The notes: generated by a model from the sequence alone, not told the origin. A stretch of DNA of 64,000 bases from Eustoma russellianum (GCA_036186865.1 AP025055.1:21231848-21295847), one strand, 5' to 3'; numbered from the stretch's first letter, positions 20,101-32,385 are shown. Program-made: numbers and translations.

Positions 20101-20343
20101 TAGGACGTTTTTGATCTCAAACTTGTTTGGATCACCAACCTTGCCTTTGCCAATTATTTGGCCTTGGTTGTTGTCTCCAAAGGTAACTTTGCCACCTTTT
20201 GCAACGTTTTTAATTGTGCTAAACAAATGTTTGTTGCCCGTCATATGTCTTGAGCAACCACTATCAACTATCCAATTGGTTTTGTTCTTTTCATCTTCTT
20301 TGTTGTTATAACCAGCAACTTGTCTTTCTTTGATGTTATGTAC
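17140..20343 (-). CDS. pol: Copia pol polyprotein, element 2
   Basis: The translation from Met 20244 (1034 residues) is identical to that of element 1, 8699 bp away, and the upstream 33 codons with the protease DSG site are also present. Motifs and the Gly-to-Asp change at residue 253 in the integrase core are the same. Identity of two whole polyproteins, while elements 3 and 4 of the same family differ at many residues, shows that elements 1 and 2 are duplicates of one locus and not separate insertions. Confidence 0.9.
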   Translation of the reverse strand, partial: VHNIKERQVAGYNNKEDEKNKTNWIVDSGCSRHMTGNKHLFSTIKNVAKGGKVTFGDNNQGQIIGKGKVGDPNKFEIKNVLLVSNLTFELLSVSQLCDNNLNVLFSSTSCKIMDKNNQVVLKGKREGNIYVLNMDDMLSSNTKCLVSHESDPNLWHRRLGHIGISTLEKLHAKSLVKGLPKLNLDDFQLCESCIKGKHVRESLKPKTEFTTSKILELLHIDLFGPCRTRSLGGSYYVCVIVDDFSRYTWTLFLASKDESASSIANQIRQLENEHESHVIKIRSDRDGEFNNSELIKFCNEKGIKHEFSPPRTPQLNGVVERKNRTIQEVARTMMVENKVPKFLWAEAVNTSSYMINRLSIRKKLNKTPYEILNGRLPKVNYLKVFGCKCFVLNTKDNLDKFDPKSDEHIFVGYSMNSKAYRCYNAQTRKIVESIHVKFNENAYLQTSNQHEIYVPNDQILHNEDEFILPPTNDQIETPNQTLEMHEVQTPPTQERNVPNQPIEHHEPIEDAQPSNWWQIRDKQKHPQELIIGDVNQGVRTRRQIDPNEYDQWHALISQIEPKNVNDALNDAYWIGAMHEELNQFERNNVWDLVPKPEDKSIIGTKWVFRNKMNEQGVVVRNKARLVAQGYNQEEGIDYDETFAPVARLESIRLLLAFACYNNIKLFQMDVKSAFLNGYIQEEVFVKQPPGFEDPKNPNHVYKLKKALYGLKQAPRAWYERFANFLLSNNFQRGTIDSTLFLKKKDKDLLVIQIYVDDIIFGSTNPNLVKDFEDCMKSEFEMSMVGELNYFLGLQIKQTSSGIHINQAKYIRDMMKKFNFENLKPSPTPMCTSTKLDKDENGVAFDEKLYRSMIGSLLYLTASRPDIMFAVCMCARFQSMPKLSHFKAVKRIFRYLQHTPTLGLWYDRQSSLSLHAYSDADYSGCRVDRKSTSGTCQFLGNSLISWFSKKQSSVALSTTEAEYMALSLCCTQLLWIKQQLSDFEIQVHNIPIYCDSTSAINLSKNPVLHSKAKHIEVRYHFLRDHVNLGHIHIEHIRTDQQVADIFTKPLNQAIFEHLRARLGLIAYN

Positions 20344-20411
20344 CTACAAATGTAAATAACAACTTAGGTACCCTTTGATTTTGGGTCCTATCAAGGTTAG
20401 ACAAGTTAAGT

Positions 20412-22574
20412 TCATGTTAGTGTACCTTTAGGTACCCAAACTTGAACAACCTTTCTTGGTTTTGAAATGTTAAAATCATGTTGCATATAATGAACAAATA
20501 GTGGATTTTGATACATAGAATATGATGGAAAAGGGGTTGCACATTTATGTCTAGTTGGATAAGCATTGTAAGTTCTATATGCATTTGAATGTTGCCATGT
20601 ATATGAGTTATATCTTGGCCGTGAGTTACCATAGTTTCTAGGCCATGTATAAGCATTGAATTTAGGCCGTGTATAAGCAAGATGTTGTGTGTGTCTAGGC
20701 CGTGTGTTGTAAACTGATTTAGGCCGAGAGTATGTCATGTTCTTCACATAAGCATGTTGTTGCATATAAGGCATAACTTGAGCAGATTTCATACTACTTT
20801 GTTTAGGCATTCTTGTATACATGTAAGCATGGTTTCTCGGTGTATTTACCTTCCTATATGTTGATGCATTTTGCAATCTTTGTGATGAAGGTGGTGTGGG
20901 CAGAATAGGTTCATTTCTAGATGCATTTGGCCTATATTTCATGTTGGTTGAAGATGATACAAATGTTGTTTCCTTAGGTGTGTATTCAGCTTCTTTAACA
21001 TATCCAAGACCTTGTTTGTCATTTCCATGCTTTTGAGATGCAATAAGAGTGTCTAACATGTTGGAACCATTCTTAAATTGTTCTAAAGATTTGTTCAAGT
21101 CTAGGTTGCATGCTTTTAATGATTCAAATTCAGTTTGTATTTCATGCAATTTAGACTTTAAAACGTTGAAATCAACACATTGCATACATTGCACATTTTC
21201 ATGTTTGTTCTTAAGTTCCTTGATCTGATTTTGCATTGAACTAATAGTGTTAGATGATTCAAGTTGAAGAACTTCTAGTTGAGAAGTTAGATTCAAGTTA
21301 GACGTCTCCAACTTGTTCTTCTCCTCAACTATTCTTTTCTTCTCCTTGGATAGCTTCTTATATCTATTATGCAACTTTTCTAATTCATCCAACAATTCAT
21401 CTTGAGTAAAATCACATTCGGAATCAGAATCGAATGTTACCTCATTTGTAGACTTTGAAGCCAAACATGTTTGTGCAACTTCAGATTCCTCCTCGGATTC
21501 GGATGAAGATGTGTCATCCCAAGTGCTTGCCTTGAGAACTTTCTTCCTCCTTTGCATAGGTTCTACTCTAGTTTTTGTCCTTGTCTTTTCATCCATGTCA
21601 CGGTTTTTGTTCTTGTTTGGACAATCATATGAGATGTGTCCTTGTTTGCCACATTCATAACACTTAAGTTCTTTATCATACCATTTGCCATCTTGTTTGT
21701 TAGATTTCACATTGATAGGGGCGGCTGATTTTGCTTGTCTTTTAGTTGGTCTTTTCTTGAAAAACTTCCTTAAACGCCTAGCTAACAACATTATGTCTTC
21801 TTCATCACTTTCATCATCACTTTCATACTCGGCTTGATTAGATGATTCGGGTTCATTTGTTACAAATGCAAGTGATTTAGACTTGTTACTAGTTTCAGCC
21901 TTTCTTATATTCAACTTGTTTTCATAAACTTTTAAAGAACCTATCAATTCATCAAGTTTTATTTGAGAAAGATCTTTGCTTTCTTCAATGGCACTAACTT
22001 TGGCATCCCATTCAATTGGCAAACTTCTCAAAACTTTTTGCACTTTTTCTTTCATCAAAAACGTTTTACCAAGGGATTCAAGTGAGTTGTATAAGTTTGT
22101 AAGCCTTAAATCCATATCAACAATTGATTCATTAGGCAGTAAATGGAATGTTTCAAGTGTAGTCATTAACATGTTAATCTTTGATTCCTTTACTTGATTA
22201 GTTCCTTCATGCTTCATTTCAAGACATTTCCACATATCCTTTGCACTTGAACATGAAGAGACATAGGCAGATTCACTCCTACTTAAACCATTCAACAATA
22301 ATTGCATTGCTTTAGCATTAAGACTCATTTTCTTTTTATCTTCATCACTCCAATCTTTTCTATATTTCTCAACTACTTGTGATAAGCCTTCAATTATAAC
22401 ATGCTTAGTAGGCACATAAGGTCCATCTTCAATGATAGACCACAAGTCTATGTCAATAGCCATTAAGAACAATTTCATCCTAAGTTTCCAATGACTAAAG
22501 TTTTCTCCATCAAAAAGAGGTGGTCTTTGTGTGGACATGCCTTCTAATTCTATTTTCATGTGTGACTTAGACAT
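20412..22574 (-). CDS. gag: Copia Gag, element 2
   Basis: The 720-residue translation is identical to Gag of element 1, with the same CCHC knuckle (C305, C308, H313, C318), coiled coil and YTRPK-type tail. ATG 22574 follows the primer site by 164 bases. It is separated from the open pol frame by the same 68-base junction. Confidence 0.9.
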   Translation of the reverse strand: MSKSHMKIELEGMSTQRPPLFDGENFSHWKLRMKLFLMAIDIDLWSIIEDGPYVPTKHVIIEGLSQVVEKYRKDWSDEDKKKMSLNAKAMQLLLNGLSRSESAYVSSCSSAKDMWKCLEMKHEGTNQVKESKINMLMTTLETFHLLPNESIVDMDLRLTNLYNSLESLGKTFLMKEKVQKVLRSLPIEWDAKVSAIEESKDLSQIKLDELIGSLKVYENKLNIRKAETSNKSKSLAFVTNEPESSNQAEYESDDESDEEDIMLLARRLRKFFKKRPTKRQAKSAAPINVKSNKQDGKWYDKELKCYECGKQGHISYDCPNKNKNRDMDEKTRTKTRVEPMQRRKKVLKASTWDDTSSSESEEESEVAQTCLASKSTNEVTFDSDSECDFTQDELLDELEKLHNRYKKLSKEKKRIVEEKNKLETSNLNLTSQLEVLQLESSNTISSMQNQIKELKNKHENVQCMQCVDFNVLKSKLHEIQTEFESLKACNLDLNKSLEQFKNGSNMLDTLIASQKHGNDKQGLGYVKEAEYTPKETTFVSSSTNMKYRPNASRNEPILPTPPSSQRLQNASTYRKVNTPRNHAYMYTRMPKQSSMKSAQVMPYMQQHAYVKNMTYSRPKSVYNTRPRHTQHLAYTRPKFNAYTWPRNYGNSRPRYNSYTWQHSNAYRTYNAYPTRHKCATPFPSYSMYQNPLFVHYMQHDFNISKPRKVVQVWVPKGTLT

Positions 22575-22738
22575 GCTTCTTAGTGTGTGAGAAAACGTTT
22601 AAAACACTTATAAGAAGGAAAGAAAGTGTCACCTTGTTGTAGATACCAAATATGAAGAATATAAGACAACCAGAAAATTTCCAGCAACTTGGAGTGTAAA
22701 CTGTTTTCAGCTCAAATAAGAATATGGTGCTCAACCTT

Positions 22739-22750
22739 GCTCTGATACCA
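22739..22750 (-). promoter_or_regulatory. Primer binding site of element 2
   Basis: TGGTATCAGAGC on the minus strand, two bases from the end of LTR C. Confidence 0.9.
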
Positions 22751-22752
22751 CT

Positions 22753-25521
22753 TGTTGGACCTGTATAGCACCACTAGAGGGGGGGGTGAATAGTGGGTTA
22801 GCGGAAATTACACTACAATTACCTTCAAAAACTTGTTTGAAGACCCCTTTGCCTCTTTAGCCTCAGATTCTGAAATTTCCAGAAACAGTTCAATGTTTTG
22901 AGTGCTTTGGTTGAACCACTTATACACCTGTGCAAGCTCTCAAACTTGGCAGAGATCAAGTTTAGAATGTTTATAGTATGTCATAAAAATTTCAATCAAT
23001 TCCAAGCAAGTTTGCACGTTCAAATAAGCAAGATAAGTAAAGTGTGCAATTCTGGCAGTTTCAGGCAGAATGTTAGCTTAACTTCAAACGATGATATCTC
23101 AAAATCTACCCGTGCTATTTTGATGAATCTTATGTCAAATTAAACCTTATGATGTCTAGTTTAATTTGATATAAGGCTCACTTCAAGATTCGCAGGATAA
23201 CCTATCCAAATTGAACAAGTTTTGCACACTGGTCAGAATTGTTCACAGAATGTAGCAACAATTTTGTGAAGACGATTTGAATAGGCTAAACTCCTCAGAA
23301 TTTAGTGATTCTTGCGGCTACTGAAAGCTAACACACTGAAGTATAATATATCCAAAATTCATGCAATTCTAAGACTGTTTGCTTGTTCAATTATGCGTGC
23401 CAAGTTAGTGTAACTTTCAGCCAGAAAACAGTAAGTGCAGGAAATAAGTAAAGAACACAAGGAATTATCCTGGTTCGGTCAATGTGACCTACTCCAGTCC
23501 CAAGAGACACCTTCTCTTGGATTTCACTAAACACCAAACACCAAAGTCACCTTACAAAGCCAAAGGAAGAAGCTTTTCACCAACTTCTTCAAGAGGCTTC
23601 ACCAAAACAAACAGCACCTAGTTTGTTTCACCTTTGCACCTTTGCACCTTTTGCTCACCTCTAAGGAGTAAGCTTTATACACCAGCTTCTCCCTTACAAT
23701 ATGTCGTTTGAAAGGTGTTGAAATGACAAGAAATGAAGAACTATACAATCATAAAGCTTGCTACAAATGTGTTCTTCAATATAGAAGAGTAGAAGAGAAG
23801 AATGGAGATGAAGAGCTAATTGTCTTGCTTGCTTTCTTGCTCTTTTTCGTTGGATCTTGTGGTGCATTTTACTCTTCATCTTTGGAGCTATTTATAGCCA
23901 AGAGGACAACCTAAAGGCTCCTCAAAAAGACGTTGGAATGGTTGTGAGATGGAGAAAATTCAGCACTTTTCTAGCTTTCAAACTTAAGCTCATCTTTTTG
24001 TTGCTTTGAATTAGTCTTCCACCTGAACTTTTATCCTTCATTTTATCCCATTATGACCGTTGGAATGAGGTGGAAAATGACTCCATTTGAACGTTTAAAA
24101 GATAGCTCCAATCAGCAATTTCCATGTGTAAATAACTTGCCATGTGTGCAGCTGAATTGGCATGTATTTTGAACAACTTTGGCTCCTCATTTTGAATGTC
24201 AAATAGACGTTGGAATGCCTAGAATCAAGGCATTGGAGAATAGTTCAAAGATAGATAGAAATCACCCAAGCCTTTGAATTTGAATTGGTCTCCAATTTTT
24301 GAACATATAGCCGTTTGAATGTAGCTAAAAGATAGAGAGAATTCAGCTTGACTTGGTCTTCAATCATATAGCCGTTTGCATGGCTTTGGTTGAGAGATTT
24401 TTGCTTCAACTTTGCTACATTGTAGGACTTGTTTTTGTCACACATTATAACCTGAATCTTGACCATATAGTATACGAAATTTTGCTCCATTTTTGAACCA
24501 AGATAGCCGTTGCAATATATGCAAGAATAGCCATTTGAAATCAGCATCAAAATAGGATTTGTTTCAACTTGCCTTGACTTGTTCAAAATCTGAAAATTTG
24601 AACATGACTTGTGTGCCAATAACCGTGTGCACACATATAATATATAGTCATTTATGTCTTCAACATGTAGCATAGAATACCATATGAAGAATGCCAAGAA
24701 TTCCAAGAAAACCATAGATGTGATAACCATAACATAAGAATTCCAATTGAGATACCATGCTGCCCGTTTCCATAAATATAGGGCACGTACCATATGTGAC
24801 ATAAACACATATAAACATCATATAAACAATACATAACACGTTGGAAGATCCATTGGCAAGTGAAGAGACCAGAATACCCCTTAGCACAAAAATAGGAATT
24901 TTGTCCTAGGATGAACCTAGACATGGTGCTGCTCCAGATTCATTTTTGCCATGGTGTGACATGACATATAAATGTGTCATATGATCATATAAATCCGTTG
25001 GAAGAAGACCAAATAAGAATGAGAAGTCCAAATGGTGAAATTACCAAAATAGCCCTTATAAAGATCAATAAGCTTCACCACCGTGTCAAGTCAATTTTTA
25101 TCCGTGTCAAGCATGCTTTTCCTCAGCCAATTTGATTCTAAATTGAATAAGGATCATGTGGGCTTTTGAATCACTCAATTTGGAGTTCATTTGCTCAAGA
25201 TATGAACCAAAACCTGCAATAGAATACTAAACCGAGCAATTTGCCTTATATTGTAAGTCATGTGACTTCAAGGCTTGGTTAGATCATATAATTAACATGT
25301 ATTGGCATATATATCATCTAAGATCAGTTTGAACATGTATTGATTTAGACATGTGATTGAATTGGCCAAGTTCAATCTCATGATCTTAATCAAACTTGTT
25401 CAATCTTGATTCATTCAATCAATTTCACATTCAATCTCATGCACACATATACTTTAAACGTTACACACATACATGCTCACATATGCATTTTGCAATCATT
25501 CAAACATGATATATCACAACA
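22753..25521 (-). repeat. LTR C (5' LTR of element 2)
   Basis: A 2769-bp LTR ending CACAACA at 25521 and followed by ATTTTT, which repeats the bases before LTR A. It has two private substitutions relative to A and B (near 23908 and 24831). The TATA box at 23889-23896 is the promoter of element 2; hairpin at 23500-23520. Confidence 0.9.
23889..23896 (-). promoter_or_regulatory. LTR C TATA box
   Basis: TATAAATA on the minus strand; promoter of element 2. Confidence 0.75.
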
Positions 25522-25658
25522 ATTTTTACCATGTCAAGTAACTACAAGAACTCAAAATACCACTTTTACACTTTTTGGTAAATTATAGAAACTTCCATGG
25601 CATATTAATCACAAGAAATTATTATAGAAACATATATGAATCATATACAAGTGAAAAC
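25522..25658. other. Spacer between the array and element 3
   Basis: This is 137 bp of AT-rich sequence unlike the LTRs. It begins with the presumed target duplication ATTTTT and ends AAAAC before LTR D. It is probably the original target DNA of both insertions. No gene seen. Confidence 0.6.
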
Positions 25659-28308
25659 TGTTGGACCTGTACAGCACCACTAGAGGGGGGGGTGAATAGT
25701 GGGTTAGCGGAAATTACACTACAATTACCTTCAAAAACTTGTTTGAAGACCCCTTTGCCTCTTTAGCCTTAGGTTCTGAAATTTCCAGAAACAGTTCACT
25801 GTTTTGAGCGCTTTGGTTGAACCACTTATACACCTGTGCAAGTTCTCAAACTTGGCAGAGATCAAGTTTAGAATGTTTATAGTATGTCATAAAAATTTCA
25901 TTCAATTCCAAGCAAGTTTGCTCGTTCAAATAAGCAAGATAAGTAAAGTGTGCAATTCTGGCAGTTTCAGGCAGAATGTTAGCTTAACTTCAAACGATGA
26001 TATCTCAAAATCTACCCGTGCTATTTTGATGAATCTTATGTCAAATTAAACCTTATGATGTCTAGTTTAATTTGATATAAGGCTCACTTCAAGATTCGCA
26101 GGATAACCTATTCAAATTGAACAAGTTTTGCACACTGGTCAGAACTGTTCACAGAATGTAGCAACAATTTTGTGAAGACGATTTGAATATGCTAAACTCC
26201 TTAGAATTTAGTGATTCTTGCGGCTACTGAAAGCTAACACATTGAAGTATAATATATCCAAAATTCATGCAATTCTAAGACTGTTTGCTTGTTCAATTAT
26301 GCGTGCCAAGTTAGTGTAACTTTCAGCCAGAAAACAGTAAGTGCAGAAAATAAGTAAAGAACACAAGGAATTATCCTGGTTCGGTCAATGTGACCTACTC
26401 CAGTCCCAAGAGACACCTTCTCTCGGATTTCACTAAACACCAAACACCAATGTCACCTTACAAAGCCAAAGGAAGAAGCTTTTCACCAACTTCTTCAAGA
26501 GACTTCACCAAAACAAACAGCAACTAGTTTGTTTCACCTTTGCACCTTTGCACCTTTTGCTCACCTCTAAGGAGTAAGCTTTATACACCAGCTTCTCCCT
26601 TACAATATGTCGTTTAAAGGTGTTGAAATGATAAGAAATGAAGAACTATACAATCATAAAGCTTGCTGCAAATGTGTTCTTCAATATAGAAGAGTAGAAG
26701 AATGGAGACAAAGAGCTGAATGTCTTGCTTGCTTTTCTTTTGTTTTTCGTTGGTGCCTTTTACTCTTCACCTTTGGAGCTATTTATAGCCAAGAGGACAG
26801 CCTAAAGGCTCCTCAAAGAGACGTTGGAATGGTTGAGAAAATGGAGAAAAATCAGCACTTTTCTAGCTATCCAAATTCAGCATTTGACTTTCAAAATAAA
26901 GTTGATCTTTTGATGCTTTGAATTGGTCTTCCAATCTGAACTTTTACCCTTCATCTTATCCATTATAGCCGTTGGAATGAGGTGAAAAAAACAGCTTCAT
27001 TTGAACGTTTAAAAGGCAGCTCCAATCAGCAATGTCCATGTGTGAATAACTTGCCATGTATGCAGCTGAATTGGCATGTATTTTGAACAACTTTGGCTCC
27101 TCATTTTGAACATTAAATGGCCGTTGGAATGGCCTAGAAGATAGGCATTGGAGAGTAGTTCAAAGATAGATAGAAATCAGCCAAGCTTTTGAGTTTGAAT
27201 TAGTCTTCAACTTTTGAACACATAGCCGTTGCATAGCTTTCTTGGTTGAGAGATTTTTGCTCCAAATTTGAACCAAAATAGCCGTTTGTAACCAGCTCCA
27301 AAATATACAAGAATAGTCATTTGAAATCAGCAACAAAATAGGATTTGTTTCAACTTGCCTTGACTTGTTCAAAAGCTGAAGATTTGTGCGCCAATATCCA
27401 TCAATATCCGTGTGCACACATATAATATATAGTCATTTATGTCTTCAACATGTAGCATAGAATACCATATGAAGAATGCCAAGAATTCCAAGAAAACCAT
27501 AGATGTGATAACCATAACATAAGAATTCCAATTGAGATACCATGCTGCCCGTTTCCATAAATATAGGACATGTACTATATGTGACATAAACACATATAAA
27601 CAATATATAACACGTTAGAAGATCCATTGGCAAGTGATGAGACCAGAATACCCCTTAGCACAAAAATAGGAATTTTGTCCTAGGATGAACCTAGACATGG
27701 TGCTGCTCCAGATTCATTTTTGCCATGATGTGACATGACATATAAATGTGTCATATGATCATATAAATCCGTTGGAAGAAGACCAAATGAGAATGAGAAG
27801 TCCAAATGGTGAAATTACCAAGATAGCCCTTATATAGGTCAATAAGCTTCACCACCGTGTCAAGTCAGTTTTTACCCGTGTCAAGCATGCTTTTCCTCAG
27901 CCAATTAGATTCTAAATTGAATAAGGATCATGTGGGCTTTTGAATGACTCAATTCGGAGTTCATTTGCCCAAGATATGAACCAAAACCTGCAATAGGATA
28001 CTAAACAGAGCAATTTGCCTTATATTGTAAGTCATGTGACTTCAAGGCTTGGTTAGATCATATAATTAACATGTATTGGCATATATATCATCTAATATCA
28101 GTTTGAACATGTCTTGATTTAGACATGTGATTGAATTGGCCAAGTTCAATCTCATGATCTTAATCAAACTTGTTCAATCTTGATTCATTCAATCAATTTC
28201 ACATTTAGCTCATAAGTTCATGTCTTGCACATTATACTTTAAACGTTACACACACATACATGCTCACATATGCATTTTGCAATCATTCAAACATAATATA
28301 TCACAACA
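25659..28308 (-). repeat. LTR D (3' LTR of element 3)
   Basis: A 2650-bp LTR pairing with LTR G; TATA box at 26780-26787, hairpin at 26406-26426 with one mismatched pair. It is about 120 bp shorter than B/C because of several small deletions in U3. No gene inside. Confidence 0.9.
26780..26787 (-). promoter_or_regulatory. LTR D TATA box
   Basis: TATAAATA on the minus strand in the conserved context. Confidence 0.7.
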
Positions 28309-28321
28309 ATCTCCCCCTTTT
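28309..28321 (-). promoter_or_regulatory. Polypurine tract of element 3
   Basis: AAAAGGGGGAGAT on the minus strand directly before LTR D. Further copies of the AGGGGGAG core follow within 300 bp (near 28450, 28511 and 28590). Confidence 0.85.
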
Positions 28322-28661
28322 GATGATTTGCAAAATTACCCCACATATGTGTATATTAAGCATCTAAATCAAGTGTGTGACAAGTTTAACTATTTCTTTT
28401 CCTTAAGTCATGCATTATAACGTTTTGTAAGCTCATAACGTTCCCTAATCTCCCCCTTAATGTGTTATCTCCCTCTTAACATGATATACATTATCATGAT
28501 ATACATTATCTCCCCCTTAACATGACCCTTAACATGATATACTTAACATGACCCTTAACATGATATACATATATGTTTTTTTCTCTCTCCCCCTTAATTT
28601 TGTAAATTATGCAAAAGACTAAACCGATGTAGCAATACCCATAATGATCTAGACAGTATTG

Positions 28662-29686
28662 TCAGTTGTAAGCAATTAATCCAAGTCGTGCACGTAAATT
28701 CTCAAAAATAGCTTGATTAAGGGGTTTAGTGAATATGTCAGCTACTTGTTGATCAGTTCTAACATGTTCAATGTGTATATGTCCAAGATTAACATGATCA
28801 CGGAGAAAATGATAACGTACTTCTATATGCTTTGCCTTAGAGTGTAGTACAGGGTTTTTAGACAAATTTATAGCACTTGTACTATCACAATAGATGGGAA
28901 TATTATTTACTTGTATTTCAAAGTCTGAAAGTTGTTGTTTAATCCATAATAGTTGAGTACAACACAGACTTAAAGCCATATATTCTGCTTCAGTAGTAGA
29001 AAGTGCAACACTAGATTGTTTCTTTGAAAACCAAGATATTAGTGAGTTTCCTAGGAATTGACATGTTCCACTAGTGCTCTTTCTATCTACTCTACATCCA
29101 CCATAATCTGCATCTGAATATGCATGTAGATTTAGACTAGATTGTCTATCATACCATAAGCCTAATGTTGGTGTATGTTGAAGATATCTAAATATTCTTT
29201 TTATAGCTTTAAAGTGTGACAACTTAGGCATACTTTGAAATCTCGAACACATACATACTGCAAACATAATATCAGGTCTACTGGCTGTTAGATATAGCAA
29301 TGAACCAATCATAGACCTATATAGTTTTTCATCAAATGCAACACCATTTTCATCTTTGTCTAATTTTGTTGAAGTACACATTGGTGTTGGAGATGGTTTC
29401 AAGTTTTCAAAGTTGAATTTCTTTATCATATCTCTTATGTATTTGGCTTGATTGATATGTATACCACATGATGTTTGTTTTATTTGCAAGCCTAAGAAAT
29501 AGTTTAATTCACCAACCATAGACATTTCAAACTCAGACTTCATACAATCTTCAAAGTCTTTTACTAAGTTAGGATTAGTTGAACCAAAGATTATGTCATC
29601 CACATATATTTGTATTACAAGCAAATCTTTGTCTTTCTTTTTCAAGAATAAGGTACTATCTATGGTTCCTCTTTGAAAGTTGTTAC
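28662..29686 (-). pseudogene. pol: Element 3 pol, 3' part (RT end and RNase H)
   Basis: This is the C-terminal third of the polyprotein: it starts within FQRGTIDSTLF of the RT, carries IYVDDIIFGS and the whole RNase H (YSDADYGG, STTEAEYMAL, YCDSTSAINL) and stops at the normal place. At 29687 it is cut by LTR E; a start codon at 29708 is in LTR E and is not the native start. The other part of the gene is at 40966-43158. The insertion separates the RT palm from its fingers, so no functional polyprotein can be made. Confidence 0.9.
29682..29686. repeat. Target-site duplication of element 4, left copy
   Basis: GTTAC precedes LTR E. The same five bases follow LTR F at 40966-40970. Confidence 0.9.
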
Positions 29687-32385
29687 TGTTGGACCTGTAT
29701 AGCACCACTAGAGGGGGGGTGAATAGTGGGTTAGCGGAAATTACACTACAATTACCTTCAAAAACTTGTTTGAAGACCCCTTTGCCTCTTTAGCCTCAGA
29801 TTCTGAAATTTCCAGAAACAGTTCAATGTTTTGAGTGCTTTGGTTGAACCACTTATACACCTGTGCAAGCTCTCAAACTTGGCAGAGATCAAGTTTAGAA
29901 TGTTTATAGTATGTCATAAAAATTTCAATCAATTCCAAGCAAGTTTGCACGTTCAAATAAGCAAGATAAGTAAAGTGTGCAATTCTGGCAGTTTCAGGCA
30001 GAATGTTAGCTTAACTTCAAACGATGATATCTCAAAATCTATCCGTGCTATTTTGATGAATCTTATGTCAAATTAAACCTTATGATGTCTAGTTTAATTT
30101 GATATAAGGCTCACTTCAAGATTCGCAGGATAACCTATTCAAATTGAACAAGTTTTGCACACTGGTCAGAATTGTTCACAGAATGTAGCAACAATTTTGT
30201 GAAGACGATTTGAATATGCTAAACACCTTAGAATTTAGTGATTCTTGCGGCTACTGAAAGCTAACACATTGAAGTATAATATATCCAAAATTCATGCAAT
30301 TCTAAGACTGTTTGCTTGTTCAATTATGCGTGCCAAGTTAGTGTAACTTTCAGCCAGAAAACAGTAAGTGCAGGAAATAAGTAAAGAACACAAGGAATTA
30401 TCCTGGTTCGGTCAATGTGACCTACTCCAGTCCCAAGAGACACCTTCTCTTGGATTTCACTAAACACCAAACACCAAAGTCACCTTACAAAGCCAAAGGA
30501 AGAAGCTTTTCACCAACTTCTTCAAGAGGCTTCACCAAAACAAACAGCACTTAGTTTGTTTCACCTTTGCACCTTTGCACCTTTTGCTCACCTCTAAGGA
30601 GTAAGCTTTATACACCAGCTTCTCCCTTATAATATGTCGTTTGAAAGGTGTTGAAATGACAAGAAATGAAGAACTATACAATCATAAAGCTTGCTACAAA
30701 TGTGTTCTTCAATATAGAAGAGTAGAAGAGAAGAATGGAGATGAAGAGCTAATTGTCTTGCTTGCTTTCTTGCTCTTTTTCGTTGGATCTTGTGGTGCAT
30801 TTTACTCTTCATCTTTGGAGCTATTTATAGCCAAGAGGACAGCCTAAAGCCTCCTCAATGTAGACGTTGGAAAGGTTGAAGAATGGAGAAAAATCAGCAC
30901 TTTTCTAGCTATCCAAATTTAAGCTTATCTTTTGTTGCTTTGAATTGGTCTTCAACTGAACTTTTATCCTCCATCTTATCCCATTATAAACGTTGGAATG
31001 AGGTGGAAAATAGCTTCATTTGAACGTTTAAGAGGCAGCTCCAATCAGCAATGTCCATGTGTGAATAACTTGCCATGTATGCAGCTGAATTGGCATGTAT
31101 TTTGAACAATTTTATCTCCTCATTTTGAACACTAAATGAACGTTGGAATGCCTAGAATCAAGGCATTGGAGAATAGTTCAAAGATAGATAGAAATCAGCT
31201 AGCCTTTGAGTTTGAATTGGTCTTCAATCTTTGAACATATAGCCGTTGCATATGCTTCAAATTTGCTACATTGTAGGACTTGTTTTTGTCACACATTATA
31301 ACCTGAATCTTGACCATATAGCATACGAAATTTTGCTCCATTTTTGAACCAAGATAGCGGTTTAATATATGCAAGAATAGCCATTTGAAATCAGCAACAA
31401 AATAGGATTTGTTTCAACTTGCCTTGACTTGTTCAAAAGCTGAAGATTTGTGCGCCAATATCCATCAATATCCGTGTGCACACATATAATATATAGTCAT
31501 TTATGTCTTCAACATGTAGCATAGAATACCATATGAAGAATGCCAAGAATTCCAAGAAAACCATAGATGTGATAACCATAACATAAGAATTCCAATTGAG
31601 ATACCATGCTGCCCGTTTCCATAAATATAGGGCACGTACCATATGTGACATAAACACATATAAACATCATATAAACAATATATAACACGTTGGAAGATCC
31701 ATTGGCAAGTGAAGAGACCAGAATACCCCTTAGCACAAAAATAGGAATTTTGTCCTAGGATGAACCTAGACATGGTGCTGCTCCAGATTCATTTTTTCCA
31801 TGGTGTGACATGACATATAAATGTGTCATATGATCATATAAATCCGTTGGAAGAAGACCAAATAAGAATGAGAAGTCCAAATGGTGAAATTACCAAAATA
31901 ACCCTTATAAAGATCAATAAGCTTCACCACCGTGTCAAGTCAATTTTTATCCGTGTCAAGCATGCTTTTCCTCAGCCAATTTGATTCTAAATTGAATAAG
32001 GATCATGTGGGCTTTTGAATCACTCAATTTGGAGTTCATTTGCCCAAGATATGAACCAAAACCTGCAATAGGATACTAAACCGAGCAATTTGCCTTATAT
32101 TGTAAGTCATGTGACTTCAAGGCTTGGTTAGATCATATAATTAACATGTATTGGCATATATATCATCTAAGATCAGTTTGAACATGTATTGATTTAGACA
32201 TGTGATTGAATTGGCCAAGTTCAATCTCATGATCTTAATCAAACTTGTTCAATCTTGATTCATTCAATCAATTTCACATTCAGCTCATAAATTCAATCTC
32301 ATGCACACATATACTTTAAACGTTACACACACATACATGCTCACATATGCATTTTGCAATCATTCAAACATGATATATCACAACA
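29687..32385 (-). repeat. LTR E (3' LTR of element 4)
   Basis: A 2699-bp LTR pairing with F (2701 bp). Differences seen are poly-G length, a few bases near 31357, and one base near 31796. TATA box 30822-30829; hairpin 30433-30453. Confidence 0.9.
30822..30829 (-). promoter_or_regulatory. LTR E TATA box
   Basis: TATAAATA on the minus strand in the conserved context. Confidence 0.7.

Larger units (their letters stand above)
5515..25521 (-). mobile_element. Tandem Sirevirus array: LTR A - element 1 - LTR B - element 2 - LTR C
   Basis: Three LTRs alternate with two internal regions, all on the minus strand. The second copies of gag and pol lie exactly 8699 bp after the first. Each internal region has a polypurine tract at its low-coordinate end and an initiator-Met primer site at the other. 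The six bases ATTTTT occur both just before LTR A (5509-5514) and just after LTR C (25522-25527), which suits one original insertion later expanded by LTR-LTR recombination. A collapsed or misjoined assembly is the main alternative. Confidence 0.85.

Noticed and set aside
29687..29708. Start codon giving element 3 pol fragment a 348-codon frame
   Set aside because: The Met lies in LTR E and was created by the nested insertion; it is not a native start.
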